From Pseudonocardia hierapolitana (GTDB taxonomy: Bacteria > Actinomycetota > Actinomycetes > Mycobacteriales > Pseudonocardiaceae): a stretch of DNA of 64,000 nucleotides. The translations under genes were made by a program, and so were the position numbers. The notes beneath the pieces are model-generated. The model saw nothing but the letters and a program-made list of their open reading frames with translations, was not told the origin of the DNA and ran no database searches. Shown here piece after piece: positions 42,917 through 51,860 of the stretch. How positions within the stretch are numbered: the stretch's first letter is position 1; every line of letters begins with the position of its first letter. Where the stretch lies: assembly GCF_007994075.1 (NCBI RefSeq), contig NZ_VIWU01000001.1, positions 2,232,001 to 2,296,000 of the forward strand, written 5' to 3'.

Positions 42917-42984
42917 GGGCCGATGCAACCACGCCGGGCCGACATCACAGCGGCCGGCACCCGTGCCGCTGGCAGGATCGGGGC

Positions 42985-43758
42985 GTGACCGAGCTCCCAC
43001 TCCACGTCCACACGTTCGGGCCGGCCGACGGGCGGCCGGTGCTGGCCATGCACGGCGTCACGGGGCACGGGGCGCGCTACCGGGTGCTCGCCGACGAGCT
43101 GCCCGGCGTCCGGGTGCACGCCGTGGACCTGCGCGGCCACGGCCGCTCCCCGTGGGTCCCGCCGTGGCGGATCGAGCAGCACGTCGCGGACGTCCTCGGC
43201 GTGCTGGACGGGCTCGGCCTCGACCGCGTGCCGGTGATCGGGCACTCGTTCGGCGGCGCGATCGCCGTGCACCTCGCCCGCACCGCGCCCGAGCGGGTGG
43301 AGCGGCTGGTGCTGCTCGACCCGGCACTCGGGCTCGACGCCCAGCGCATGCAGGAGCAGGCCGAGGCGACGCGGGCCGACGAGTCCTTCCCCGACCTCGA
43401 CACCGCCCGCGCCGACCGCGCGCAGCGCTGGGAGGGCCTGCCCGCCGACCGCGTCGACGCCGAGCTGGCCGAGCACCTCGTCGCCGACGGCGACCGCCTG
43501 CGCTACCGCTACTGCCAGCCGGCCGCCGTCGTCGCGTGGAGCGAGATGGCCCGCCCCGCGGTGGCCCCGCCGGCACGCACCCGCACGCTGCTGCTGCCTG
43601 CCACCAAGGCCGACTTCGTCGACGCCGCGTGGGTTGCGGCCTGCCGCGCCGAGCTCGGCGACGCGCTCACCGTCACCGAGGTCGACGCGGGGCACATGCT
43701 CTTCCTGGAGCGGACGCCCGAGGTCGCGCAGCTGGTGCGGGCGTTCCTCGCGAGCTGA
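42985..43758 (+). CDS. Alpha/beta hydrolase (LipV-like)
   Basis: A 257-residue alpha/beta hydrolase: oxyanion HGVTGHG, nucleophile GHSFGG (Ser about 94), acid in the C-terminal half and final His in DAGHMLFLE. It holds the position of lipV (Rv3203) next to adnA. The substrate is unknown, probably an ester. GTG 42985 has a CAGGAT -10 box six bases upstream (42973-42978): leaderless. The ATL gene follows 14 bases after its stop. Confidence 0.87.
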   Translation: MTELPLHVHTFGPADGRPVLAMHGVTGHGARYRVLADELPGVRVHAVDLRGHGRSPWVPPWRIEQHVADVLGVLDGLGLDRVPVIGHSFGGAIAVHLARTAPERVERLVLLDPALGLDAQRMQEQAEATRADESFPDLDTARADRAQRWEGLPADRVDAELAEHLVADGDRLRYRYCQPAAVVAWSEMARPAVAPPARTRTLLLPATKADFVDAAWVAACRAELGDALTVTEVDAGHMLFLERTPEVAQLVRAFLAS

Positions 43759-43772
43759 GCAGGAGGCCGGGG

Positions 43773-44054
43773 ATGGACGAGGAGACCGTCGAGCGGGTGC
43801 GGGCCGCCGTCCGCGCGATCCCGCCCGGGGAGACCGCGAGCTACGGCGAGATCGCCGAGCGGTGCGGGCTGCGGTCGGCCCGGCTGGTGGGCCGGATCCT
43901 CGCCGAGGACGGCCACGACCTGCCCTGGCACCGCGTGCTGCGCGCCGACGGCTCGTGCGCCCCGCACCTGGCGCAGGAGCAGAGCGCACGCCTGAGGGCG
44001 GAGGGAGTCCTGATGGTGGACGGTCGACTCCCCCGCGAGCTGCGCGCACGCTGA
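43773..44054 (+). CDS. Alkyltransferase-like protein (ATL)
   Basis: A 93-residue homologue of the C-terminal domain of O6-alkylguanine-DNA alkyltransferase. It keeps the helix-turn-helix (ETASYGEIAERCG) and arginine finger (SARLVGRIL), but the active-site PCHRV has Trp for Cys (LPWHRVL). It therefore cannot accept alkyl groups; ATLs bind O6-alkylguanine and hand it to nucleotide excision repair. ATG 43773 has AGGAGG six bases upstream. It is cotranscribed with the LipV-like gene, as in Rv3203-Rv3204. Confidence 0.92.
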   Translation: MDEETVERVRAAVRAIPPGETASYGEIAERCGLRSARLVGRILAEDGHDLPWHRVLRADGSCAPHLAQEQSARLRAEGVLMVDGRLPRELRAR

Positions 44055-44073
44055 GCAGGCCCCGGCGAGTGCC

Positions 44074-44781
44074 TCAGGCGAGGAGGCGGAGAGACCGCTG
44101 CGCGGACCGGTAGCGGGACGCCAGCACGTCCAGGACCGCCTCGTGGTCCGACAGCGGCGCGGCCACCACGTCGGCGCCGCAGCGTTCCAGGTTGCGCTGG
44201 AACAGGCCGGGCGCCAGCAGCCACGACGCCACGGCCACGCGGTTCGCCCCTTCGGAGCGCAGCCTCGCCACCACGTCGGCAACGCCCGGCCGGCGCTGGG
44301 CCGCGGACCCGCCGCCGAGCACGATGGGGGCGAGCGTGACGGGCCTGCCGAGCAGCCGTCCGAGCCGCCGGGCGGCCCGGGCACCGTCGGCCTTCGCGTG
44401 CGGGTCGCTCGACGCGGCGACCGCGAGCACCACCACGTCGTCGGGCCGGGCGCCCGCCTCGGTGAGCCGCTCGGCCGCGGCGGCGACGAGCACGGGGTCG
44501 GGGCCGAACGCGTCGGCGAGCACGACGTCGGAGCGGCCGGTGGCCCGCAGCTGCTCGGGGACGTCCGCGCGGACGTGGTAGCCGGCCGCGAGGAACGCGG
44601 GCACCGCGACCGCCGGGCCGCCGACCTCGGCAAGGACGTCGGCCGGGGTGGGCCCGCGGACGTCCGCGTAGCAGGCGTGCACCGGCACCCCCAGCCGCAG
44701 CCGGGCGCGCTCGGCGACCCGATCGGTGACGACGGCTCCTGCCGGGTCCCGCGTGCCGTGCGCGATGAGGAGCAGGTTCAC
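44074..44781 (-). CDS. CbiX/SirB-type chelatase family protein
   Basis: The 235-residue protein has two tandem CbiX-like halves, the first starting LLLIAHGTRDPAG (metal-binding His), the second with VAVASWLLAPGLFQRNL. Enzymes of this type insert Fe2+ or Co2+ into sirohydrochlorin. Last in the nitrite-reductase operon (GTG 44781 overlapping the stop of nnaR by four bases), it plausibly makes siroheme for NirB, although the second half lacks an obvious His at the expected place and ferrochelatase-type activity is inferred. Confidence 0.85.
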   Translation of the reverse strand: MNLLLIAHGTRDPAGAVVTDRVAERARLRLGVPVHACYADVRGPTPADVLAEVGGPAVAVPAFLAAGYHVRADVPEQLRATGRSDVVLADAFGPDPVLVAAAAERLTEAGARPDDVVVLAVAASSDPHAKADGARAARRLGRLLGRPVTLAPIVLGGGSAAQRRPGVADVVARLRSEGANRVAVASWLLAPGLFQRNLERCGADVVAAPLSDHEAVLDVLASRYRSAQRSLRLLA

Positions 44782-45968
44782 CGCACCGACCCGTGCACGC
44801 AGTGGCCGCCCACCGTGCCCGGTCCCGCACCCGGATCGAGGGCGAGCCGGTAGCCGCGCTTGACGACGGTCTGCACGAGCTTCGGCCGCCCCAGCGCGCC
44901 GCGCAGCCGGGCCATGGCGGTCTCGACGGCGTGCTCGTCACCGCTGCCGCCGGGCAGGGCCTTCAACAGCTCGGCACGCGAGACGACCCGCCCGGGACGG
45001 CGCGCCAGCACCCGCAGCAGCGCCATCCCGGCGGGGGGCACCGTGCGCAGCTCGCCGTCGACGAGCACGGCGTACCCGCGCAGCTCCAGGACGTGCCCGG
45101 CGACCGGCAGCCTGCGGGCGCGGGCCGGCAGCTCGGCCTCCAGCTGCCGCACCATCGCGCCGAGCCGGGAACGCTGCGGCTGCACGGTCGGCACGTCCAC
45201 GGCCTCGAGGGGTGCCGCGGTGACCGGCCCGACGCACAGCGCGAGCACCGGCCCGCGCAGCGCGTCCAGCAGCAGCTCGCGCATGCCACGCTCGGTGGCC
45301 CGGGCCAGCAGGCTCGCCGCGGCGGGCGCGCTGGTGAACGCGAGCACGTCGATCCCGCCGCAGAGGACGGTGTCGATCAACCGGTCCAGCGGGCCGAGGT
45401 CGGCGGGCGGCAGCCAGCGGTACACCGGCAGCTCGACGACCTCCGCACCGGCCATCCGCAGCGCGTCCACGACGTCGGGCAGCGGCTCGCCGTGCAGCTG
45501 CACGGCGATGCGCAGACCGTCGACCCCCATGTCCAGCAGGTGGTCGAGGACCTCGGCCGATGACTCCGACGGCGGCGACCAGGCGTCGACGAGACCGGAA
45601 GCCCGGATCGCGCCGCGCGCCTTCGGGCCGCGGGCGAGCAGCTTGCCGGAGCCCAGCGCGGCGAGCAGGTCCTCCCCGATCCCCCAGCCGTCGGCGGCCT
45701 CGACCCACCCGCGGAACCCGATGCCGGTGGTGGCCACCGTGATGTCCGGCGGGCGGGCGATGAGCGCGCGCGTGGCGTCGGCGAGCTCGGTGTCGTCGGC
45801 CACCGGGACGATCCGCAGCGCGGCTCCCTGCTGCACGACGGCGCCGCGCCGCTCCAGCATCGTGGCGAGCTCCTCGGCGCGGCGCGCGGCGGTGACACCG
45901 ACGGTGAACCCGGCCAGGGGCGGCACCGCGGCGACGGTGGCTCCGGAGGAGGTCACGGCAGCCGTCAC
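44778..45968 (-). CDS. nnaR: NnaR-type regulator: HemD-like domain fused to a winged helix
   Basis: The 396-residue protein has an uroporphyrinogen-III synthase (HemD)-like domain (FTVGVTAARRAEELATMLERRG; DVLAFTSAPAA) in its first 260 residues and an OmpR-type winged-helix domain at the C-terminus (ELRTVPPAGMALLRVLARRPGRVVSRAELL). This fusion is the NnaR type, a co-activator with GlnR of nitrate/nitrite assimilation genes in Streptomyces and mycobacteria. Whether the HemD part still has enzymatic activity is unclear. GTG 45968 overlaps the nirD stop (GTGA), giving a tight nirB-nirD-nnaR-cbiX operon. Confidence 0.88.
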   Translation of the reverse strand: MTAAVTSSGATVAAVPPLAGFTVGVTAARRAEELATMLERRGAVVQQGAALRIVPVADDTELADATRALIARPPDITVATTGIGFRGWVEAADGWGIGEDLLAALGSGKLLARGPKARGAIRASGLVDAWSPPSESSAEVLDHLLDMGVDGLRIAVQLHGEPLPDVVDALRMAGAEVVELPVYRWLPPADLGPLDRLIDTVLCGGIDVLAFTSAPAAASLLARATERGMRELLLDALRGPVLALCVGPVTAAPLEAVDVPTVQPQRSRLGAMVRQLEAELPARARRLPVAGHVLELRGYAVLVDGELRTVPPAGMALLRVLARRPGRVVSRAELLKALPGGSGDEHAVETAMARLRGALGRPKLVQTVVKRGYRLALDPGAGPGTVGGHCVHGSVR

Positions 45969-46384
45969 GGTAGCCCGACCTGCAGCCATCCGTCGGCGAC
46001 CCGCACCGGGTACACCGGCACGCGGACGCCCGGGTCGTCCAGGCACTCGCCCGTGACCAGGCTGAACACCTGCTTGTAGACCGGCGATGCGACGGTGGGC
46101 ACACCCCCGCGATCTCCCACGATCCCGCGCGAGAGCACCGCCGCCCCGGAGAAGGGGTCGACATTGCCGATCGCGTGCACCCCGTCGCTCCCGCCCTCCG
46201 CGTCGTCGGCCAGCCGGAACAGCGCCACCTGCACCGGCTCGCCGCCGGCCGCGAGCAGCGCGGCGGCCCCCCGCTCGGGCAGCAGGCGGTCGACCAGGCA
46301 GACGGTCTCCCACCGGAGACCGACCCTCGCTGTGTCGATCGTCTCGGTGTTGATCGTTTCGGTGTTGATCGTTTCGGCTGTCAT
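45965..46384 (-). CDS. nirD: Assimilatory nitrite reductase small subunit
   Basis: A 139-residue NirD with the Rieske-like fold (VALFRLADD ... VHAIGNVDPFSGAAVLSRGI; SPVYKQVFSLVTGECLDDP). As is usual for NirD, the cluster-binding Cys/His are absent. It partners NirB in reducing nitrite to ammonia. The N-terminus carries three copies of a five-residue unit (ETINT-like) from a 15-bp tandem repeat at 46332-46376. ATG 46384 overlaps the nirB stop (ATGA). Confidence 0.9.
   Translation of the reverse strand: MTAETINTETINTETIDTARVGLRWETVCLVDRLLPERGAAALLAAGGEPVQVALFRLADDAEGGSDGVHAIGNVDPFSGAAVLSRGIVGDRGGVPTVASPVYKQVFSLVTGECLDDPGVRVPVYPVRVADGWLQVGLP
46332..46376. repeat. Three-copy 15-bp tandem repeat in nirD 5' coding region
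   Basis: Units at 46332-46346, 46347-46361 and 46362-46376 (gtgttgatcgtttcg; first copy with three changes) lie in frame within codons 3-17 of nirD. Slippage would change the length of the N-terminal tail by five residues per unit without a frameshift. Confidence 0.8.
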
Positions 46385-48885
46385 GCGCGCACCCCCGGGA
46401 GGCCGAGCGTGACGGGCACCGGCTGGCCCCGTTCGCTGACGAACGTGATCGTCGGGTCGGGGGCGTCGGGCGCGTTGACGAAGGACACGAACCGCTCCAG
46501 CTTCTCGGGGTCCTCGAGCACGCCCCGCCACTCGTCGGCGTAGCCGGCGACGTGCGACTCCATGGCTGCCTCGAGGTCGGCGCAGATGCCGAGCGAGTCG
46601 TCGACGATCACGGCACGGAGGTGGTCGAGCCCGCCGTCCATGGCCTCGATCCAGGCGGCGGTGCGCTGCAGCCGGTCGGCGGTGCGGATGTAGAACATGA
46701 GGAACCGGTCGATGAGTGCGATCAGCGTGTCGGTGTCTACGTCGGAGGCGAGCAGCTCGGCGTGCCGCGGTGTGAAGCCGCCGTTGCCGCCGACGTAGAG
46801 GTTCCAGCCGGTCTCGGTGGCGATCAGCCCGAAGTCCTTGGACCGGGCCTCCGCGCACTCGCGGGCGCAGCCGGACACCCCGGACTTGATCTTGTGCGGG
46901 GCCCGCAGGCCGCGGTAGCGCAGCTCCAGCGCGACGGCCAGGCCCACCGAGTCCTGCTGGCCGTAGCGGCACCACGTGGTGCCGACGCACGACTTCACGG
47001 TGCGCAGCGCCTTGCCGTACGCGTGACCCGACTCGAAGCCTGCATCGACCAGCCGGCGCCAGATCGCCGGAAGCTGCTCGACCCGGGCGCCGAAGAGGTC
47101 GATCCGCTGCCCGCCCGTGATCTTCGTGTAGAGCCCGAAGTCGCGGGCCACCTCGCCGATCACGATCAGGCCCTCCGGCGTGATCTCGCCGCCGGGGATC
47201 CGCGGCACCACCGAATACGTGCCGTTGCGCTGCAGGTTGGCCAGGAAGTGGTCGTTGGTGTCCTGCAGCGCCGCCTGCTCGCCGGACAGGACGTGCCCGG
47301 TGCCGAGCGAAGCGAGGATCGAGGCGACCGCGGGCTTGCAGATGTCGCAGCCGCGGCCGGTGCCGTACTGGGCGATGAGCGCGGAGAACGTGCGTATCCC
47401 GGTGCCCGCGACGATCTCGAAGAGCTCGGCGCGGGACACGGCGAAGTGCTCGCACAGCGCCTTCGAGACCTCGACGCCCTCCTGGGCGAGCAGCGTCTTG
47501 AGCATCGGGACACAAGATCCGCAGCTGGTCCCGGCGCGGGTGCACGCCTTGAGCGCCGGCACGTCGTGCGCGCCACCGCAGATCGCCTCCCGCAGGGCGC
47601 CCTTCGTCACGGCGTTGCAGGAACAGATCTGGGCGGAGTCGGGGAGTGCGTCGGCGCCGAGCTCCACACCGCCGGGAGCGATCATCGCGACCGGGTCCGC
47701 CGGGAGCGGCGACCCGACGAGGGGCCGCAGCGTCGCGTACTTGGACGCGTCGCCGACCAGCACGCCGCCGAGCAGCGTCTTCGCGTCGTCGCTCACGACG
47801 AGCTTGGCGTAGGTGCCTGCGACGGGGTCGTTGACGACGACCTCCAGCGCGCCCGGTGTCCGGGCGAGCGCGTCGCCGAAGCTCGCGACGTCGACGCCGA
47901 GCATCTTCAGCTGCGTCGACATGTCCAGCTCGGCCGGCGTCATCGTGGCCTCGCCGCCGAGCAGCCGGTCGGCCACCACCTCGGCCATCGCGTACCCGGG
48001 CGCGACGAGCCCGTACGTGCGGCCCTCGAGGGCGGCGACCTCGCCGACGGCCCAGATGTGCGGGTCGGGCGTGCGGCACGCGGTGTTGACCAGCACGCCC
48101 CCGCGTTCACCGAGCGGCAGCCCGGCGCCGCGGGCCAGCCCGTCGGCGGGGCGGATGCCCGCGGAGAAGACGACGAGGTCCGCGTCCAGCTCGACCCCGT
48201 CGGAGAGCTCGGCGATCAGGCGACCCCGGTCCTCGCTGATCCCGGTGACCGACACCCCGCAGCGGACCTGCAGGTCCTCGGACTCCACGAGCCGCCGCAG
48301 CACCGCGCCGCCGCCCTCGTCGACCTGCACGGGCATGAGCCTCGGCGCGATCTCGACGACCTGCGGGGACAGGCCGAGCAGCCGCAGCGCCCGTGCGGCC
48401 TCCAGGCCGAGCAGCCCGCCGCCGACCACCACGGCCGAGCGCCGTCCCGCCCGGGGCGCCGACACGGCCCGCTCGGCGGCGCCCATGATCGCGTCGAGGT
48501 CGTCGAGGGTGCGGTAGACGAAGCAGCCCGGGAGATCGCGGCCGGGTACCGGTGGCACGAACGGCACCGACCCGGTGGCGAGCACGAGCGCGTCGTAGGG
48601 CAGCTCACGCCCGGCCGCGGTGCGCACCACGCGTGCGTCCCGGTCGAGCGCGACGGCCGCGTCGCCCAGGTGCAGCTGCACCAGCGGGTCTGCGACCTCG
48701 GGCAGCGTCAGTTCCTCGGCGGACTTGCCGTCGACGTAGGACGAGAGGGCGACGCGGTCGTAGGCGGGGCGGGACTCCTGCCCCAGCACCGTGATCCGCC
48801 ACGCGCCTGCGGTATCGCGGTCGCGCATGGCCTGCACCAGCCGGTGCCCGACCATGCCGTTTCCGACGACGACGAGCTCCTTCAC
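46381..48885 (-). CDS. nirB: Assimilatory nitrite reductase large subunit
   Basis: The 834-residue flavo-iron-sulfur-siroheme enzyme starts with an FAD/NAD-binding half (VVVGNGMVGHRLVQAM; VVVGGGLLGLEAARAL). It continues with a BFD-like [2Fe-2S] element (CSCNAVTKGAL ... CTRAGTSCGSC), and ends with the sulfite/nitrite reductase domains, where CVGTTWC and GCAREC supply the [4Fe-4S]-siroheme ligands. It reduces nitrite to ammonia with NAD(P)H. GTG 48885 has AGGAGG upstream and overlaps the stop of nasC (GTGA). Confidence 0.95.
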   Translation of the reverse strand: MKELVVVGNGMVGHRLVQAMRDRDTAGAWRITVLGQESRPAYDRVALSSYVDGKSAEELTLPEVADPLVQLHLGDAAVALDRDARVVRTAAGRELPYDALVLATGSVPFVPPVPGRDLPGCFVYRTLDDLDAIMGAAERAVSAPRAGRRSAVVVGGGLLGLEAARALRLLGLSPQVVEIAPRLMPVQVDEGGGAVLRRLVESEDLQVRCGVSVTGISEDRGRLIAELSDGVELDADLVVFSAGIRPADGLARGAGLPLGERGGVLVNTACRTPDPHIWAVGEVAALEGRTYGLVAPGYAMAEVVADRLLGGEATMTPAELDMSTQLKMLGVDVASFGDALARTPGALEVVVNDPVAGTYAKLVVSDDAKTLLGGVLVGDASKYATLRPLVGSPLPADPVAMIAPGGVELGADALPDSAQICSCNAVTKGALREAICGGAHDVPALKACTRAGTSCGSCVPMLKTLLAQEGVEVSKALCEHFAVSRAELFEIVAGTGIRTFSALIAQYGTGRGCDICKPAVASILASLGTGHVLSGEQAALQDTNDHFLANLQRNGTYSVVPRIPGGEITPEGLIVIGEVARDFGLYTKITGGQRIDLFGARVEQLPAIWRRLVDAGFESGHAYGKALRTVKSCVGTTWCRYGQQDSVGLAVALELRYRGLRAPHKIKSGVSGCARECAEARSKDFGLIATETGWNLYVGGNGGFTPRHAELLASDVDTDTLIALIDRFLMFYIRTADRLQRTAAWIEAMDGGLDHLRAVIVDDSLGICADLEAAMESHVAGYADEWRGVLEDPEKLERFVSFVNAPDAPDPTITFVSERGQPVPVTLGLPGVRA

Positions 48886-50372
48886 GCGGCTCCCTCCTCG
48901 GGGACGGGGGTCAGCGCTGTCTGTTCGCTCCGCAGAGCTCCGCTCAGCGTCGGGGGGTCGCTCTCGGCGAGCCACGCGCAGATGCCGCGCACCGCGTCGC
49001 CGCAGCCGCCGCAGCCCGTGCCTGCGCGGGTGGCGCGGCTCAGGGCGGCGACGTCGGTGTGCCCGTCCCGCCACGCGGCGACGAGGGCACCCTTCGTGAC
49101 GGTGTTGCAGCGGCAGACGACAGCGGACGCAGGCAGGCGGCCCGGGTCGGCCGTCTCGGGGGCGCCGGGCAGCGCACGGCCGAACAGCAGCCCGAGCCGG
49201 TCGCTGGGGGCGGGCTGCCCCGTGTCGTAGTACTGGATCATGGAGGCGGCGGCCTGGGGCAGGCCGATCATGGCGCCGCCGACGACGCGATCGCCCCGCA
49301 GCGCGAGGGTGGCGTACCGGCCGCCCGACGGGTCGGCGAACCGCAGCACCTCCGCACCGGCCTCGGCCAGCACCGCGGGGTCGCCGACCGTGGCGAGGTC
49401 CACGTCGCGCGCCTTCAGCCGGGTGACGGCGCGGGTGCCCCCGTAGCGGGCGGCCGGGTTCGTGCCGGTGATCAGGTCGGCGAGCACAGCGGCCTGCTCC
49501 CAGCCCGGCTGCACGAGCCCCGCAGGCGTGCCCGGGTGCTGGGCGCAGTCGCCGATGGCGTGCACCCGCCCGTCGGAGGTGGCGAGCCGGTCGTCGACCA
49601 GAACGCCGCGGTCGACCGCGATCCCGGCGTCGGAGGCGAGGCCGGTCTCGGCCCGCACCCCGGCCGCGACGACCAGGGCGTCGGCCGCGACGAGCTCTCC
49701 GTCGGCGCCGCGCAGCCCGGCGTCGGGCTCCCACGCCGCCGCCCGGAAACCGAGCCGGACATCGACGCCCAGGCGCGTCATCGTGGCGGCGAGCACCTCG
49801 CCGGCGGCCGCGTCGAGCTGGCGCTCCATGAGGTGGGACATCGGGTGCACGACCGTCACGCGCACCCCGCGGCCCGCCAGCCCGCGGGCGGCCTCGCAGC
49901 CCAGCAACCCACCACCGAGCACGGCGAAGCGCGCGCCGGGTCGGGCCATCTCCAGGATCCGCTCGCAGTCGTCCAGGTCGCGGAACGGGACGACGTTCTT
50001 GTCGGCGAGCCCTTCGACCGGCGGCAGCCACGCCCGGCTGCCGGTGGCGAGCACCAGCTCGTCGTAGCGCTCCACCGCGCCGTCCGAGCAGTGCACGACC
50101 CGCTCCGCGCGGTCGACCGACTTCACGGTGACACCGACGCGCAGGTCCACGCGCTGCCGGGCGGCCCAGCCCGTGGGGTGCAGCTGCACCGCCTGCGCCG
50201 ACAGGCCTCCGCCCAGCACGGTGGACAGCAGCACCCGGTTGTAGGCCGGACGTGGCTCGGCACCGAGAACGGTCAGGCGCACGAGTCTGCCGTTCGGGTC
50301 CCGGCGCCGCACCTCCTCGACGAACCGGGCACCCACCATCCCGTGCCCCACGACCACGACCCGTCTGCTCAC
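48882..50372 (-). CDS. nasC: NasC-like FAD oxidoreductase with BFD domain
   Basis: A 496-residue protein similar to the N-terminal half of NirB: FAD motif VVVVGHGMVGARFVEEV, NAD motif FAVLGGGLLGCEAARGL, FAD-binding VHAIGDCAQHPG, then a BFD-like [2Fe-2S] segment (CRCNTVTKGAL ... CGGCGDAV). It lacks the siroheme part. Such proteins are electron-transfer subunits that pass NADH electrons to the assimilatory nitrate reductase, so NasC is the likely role. It leads the nirBD operon; GTG 50372 starts at the conserved motif. A GlnR-like box lies 25-60 bases upstream. Confidence 0.85.
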   Translation of the reverse strand: MSRRVVVVGHGMVGARFVEEVRRRDPNGRLVRLTVLGAEPRPAYNRVLLSTVLGGGLSAQAVQLHPTGWAARQRVDLRVGVTVKSVDRAERVVHCSDGAVERYDELVLATGSRAWLPPVEGLADKNVVPFRDLDDCERILEMARPGARFAVLGGGLLGCEAARGLAGRGVRVTVVHPMSHLMERQLDAAAGEVLAATMTRLGVDVRLGFRAAAWEPDAGLRGADGELVAADALVVAAGVRAETGLASDAGIAVDRGVLVDDRLATSDGRVHAIGDCAQHPGTPAGLVQPGWEQAAVLADLITGTNPAARYGGTRAVTRLKARDVDLATVGDPAVLAEAGAEVLRFADPSGGRYATLALRGDRVVGGAMIGLPQAAASMIQYYDTGQPAPSDRLGLLFGRALPGAPETADPGRLPASAVVCRCNTVTKGALVAAWRDGHTDVAALSRATRAGTGCGGCGDAVRGICAWLAESDPPTLSGALRSEQTALTPVPEEGAA

Positions 50373-50396
50373 GGCGACCGACGGTATGTAGCGGGA

Positions 50397-50433
50397 GTTA
50401 CGACGGTGGGGCGATAGGTGACGGGGACGTAAC
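50397..50433 (+). promoter_or_regulatory. GlnR-like box upstream of nasC-nirBD
   Basis: GTGAC (50418-50422), six bases, GTAAC (50429-50433) fits the GlnR consensus gTnAc-n6-GaAAc at nine of ten scored positions. Another GTTAC (50397-50401) lies 21 bases upstream. The site is in the 170-base gap before nasC, 25-61 bases from its start. Confidence 0.6.
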
Positions 50434-50542
50434 GCCGCTCGCACATCGGCGGACCGCACCCGTGAGCGGCGGTCGGCCGGGGGACCTCAGCGGCCGGGCG
50501 CCGGGCGGCGTAGGCCTGCCTCCCCGCGTCGCGCCGGACCCG

Positions 50543-51772
50543 TCACCGGGTCGCGACGGCCCCGTCCGGCCCGGGGACGTCCGCGGCCGCGGGCCCGCGC
50601 AGCCGGCGGGTGGCGACGGCGACCGCGACCGCGACCACGGCGATGCCGGCTCCGGTCAGCGTGGTCGCGGCGATGGAGAGGTTGCCGATCGTGGCGCCAC
50701 CGGCGAGCGAGCCGAGCGCGACGCCGATGTTCGCCGCGGACGCGGGCAGCGACTGCGCGAGCGTGCCGCCCGGGCCTGCCAGTTCCACGACGCGGTACTG
50801 CAGCGACGGCACCATGCCCGTGGCCACCAGGCCCAATGCGGCCAGCACGACGGCGACGACGGCCGGGCTCCCACCCACGAGCCGCAGGGCGAGCAGGCAG
50901 ACCGTCATACCTGCGGTCGCGACGATGAGCGTCCGCGCGGCGTCGTGGTCGGCGAACCGGCCGCCACCGATCGAGCCGACCGCCGTGGCGGCGCCGTGGA
51001 CGAGCAGGAACAGGCTGACGAAGGCCCCGGAGACACCGGTGACCGTTTCGAGGAACGGCACGACGTAGGTGAGCACCGAGTACAGGGCCGCGAACACGAG
51101 GAGCAGCAGGGTCAGCACGGCCAGGACGCGGGGGGCGAACGCGTGCCGCGCCTGGTCCGCCACCCCGGCCCGGGTTCCGGGAACGGACGGGACCAGCGTG
51201 AGGACGGCGGCGAGCGCCACCACGGCGACGGCGACGACGGCGAAGAACGCGCCGCGCCAGCCGACGACCTGCCCGAGGAGCGTGCCCAGCGGCACGCCCA
51301 GTGCGGTCGAGACGGCGAACCCGGAGAACACCACGGAGATCGCGCGGCCGGTGCGGGCCGGCTCGGCGACCGACGTGCCGACCGCGAACGCGACGGCGAT
51401 GAACAGCCCGGTGAGCGCGCCGGTGAGCACCCGGGCCACCACGAAGAGCGGGTAGCTCCCGACGACGACGGGCAGCAGGACGCCCACGACCACCAGGGCC
51501 AACGCGCAGACCAGCACCACGCGCCGGTCCAGCCGGATCGTCAGCGCGGTCAGGAGCGGCCCCCCGACCGCGAGCCCGAGCGCGAAGGCGGTGACCAGCC
51601 CCCCGGCCGCGGGAACGGACACGCCGAGGTCCGCCGCGATGAGGTTGAGCACGCCGACGACGAGCATCTCGGTGGTGCCGAGCACGAACGTGCCCAGGAA
51701 CAGCGCGGCCAGCACGCGGTCCGCCCGCCCCGCGCGGGTGCGCGTCTCGCCGTCCGGTCTCCCGATGGTCAT
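50543..51772 (-). CDS. MFS transporter (DHA1/AraJ-like efflux)
   Basis: This 409-residue protein has twelve hydrophobic segments. The features TTEMLVVGVLNLIAADLGVS (TM1), GGPLLTALTIRLDRR (motif A) and AVSTALGVPLGTLLGQVVGWR are typical of sugar- or drug-efflux DHA1 members such as AraJ/YdhP. Start ATG 51772. It is divergent from an HxlR regulator, a common efflux pairing. It interrupts the nitrate genes and probably has nothing to do with them. Confidence 0.85.
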   Translation of the reverse strand: MTIGRPDGETRTRAGRADRVLAALFLGTFVLGTTEMLVVGVLNLIAADLGVSVPAAGGLVTAFALGLAVGGPLLTALTIRLDRRVVLVCALALVVVGVLLPVVVGSYPLFVVARVLTGALTGLFIAVAFAVGTSVAEPARTGRAISVVFSGFAVSTALGVPLGTLLGQVVGWRGAFFAVVAVAVVALAAVLTLVPSVPGTRAGVADQARHAFAPRVLAVLTLLLLVFAALYSVLTYVVPFLETVTGVSGAFVSLFLLVHGAATAVGSIGGGRFADHDAARTLIVATAGMTVCLLALRLVGGSPAVVAVVLAALGLVATGMVPSLQYRVVELAGPGGTLAQSLPASAANIGVALGSLAGGATIGNLSIAATTLTGAGIAVVAVAVAVATRRLRGPAAADVPGPDGAVATR

Positions 51773-51860
51773 CGCAACCCCTCGACTGCTCCTGTTTTGC
51801 AAGCGCAGTGACCGTACGGCAGACTGATGGCATAACGCAACTGGTGCAGAGGTGGTTGCA

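Noticed and set aside
44778..46313. Longer NnaR starting inside nirD
   Set aside because: The GTG at 45968 overlaps the nirD stop, as at every other junction of the operon, and the sequence upstream is a nirD shadow.
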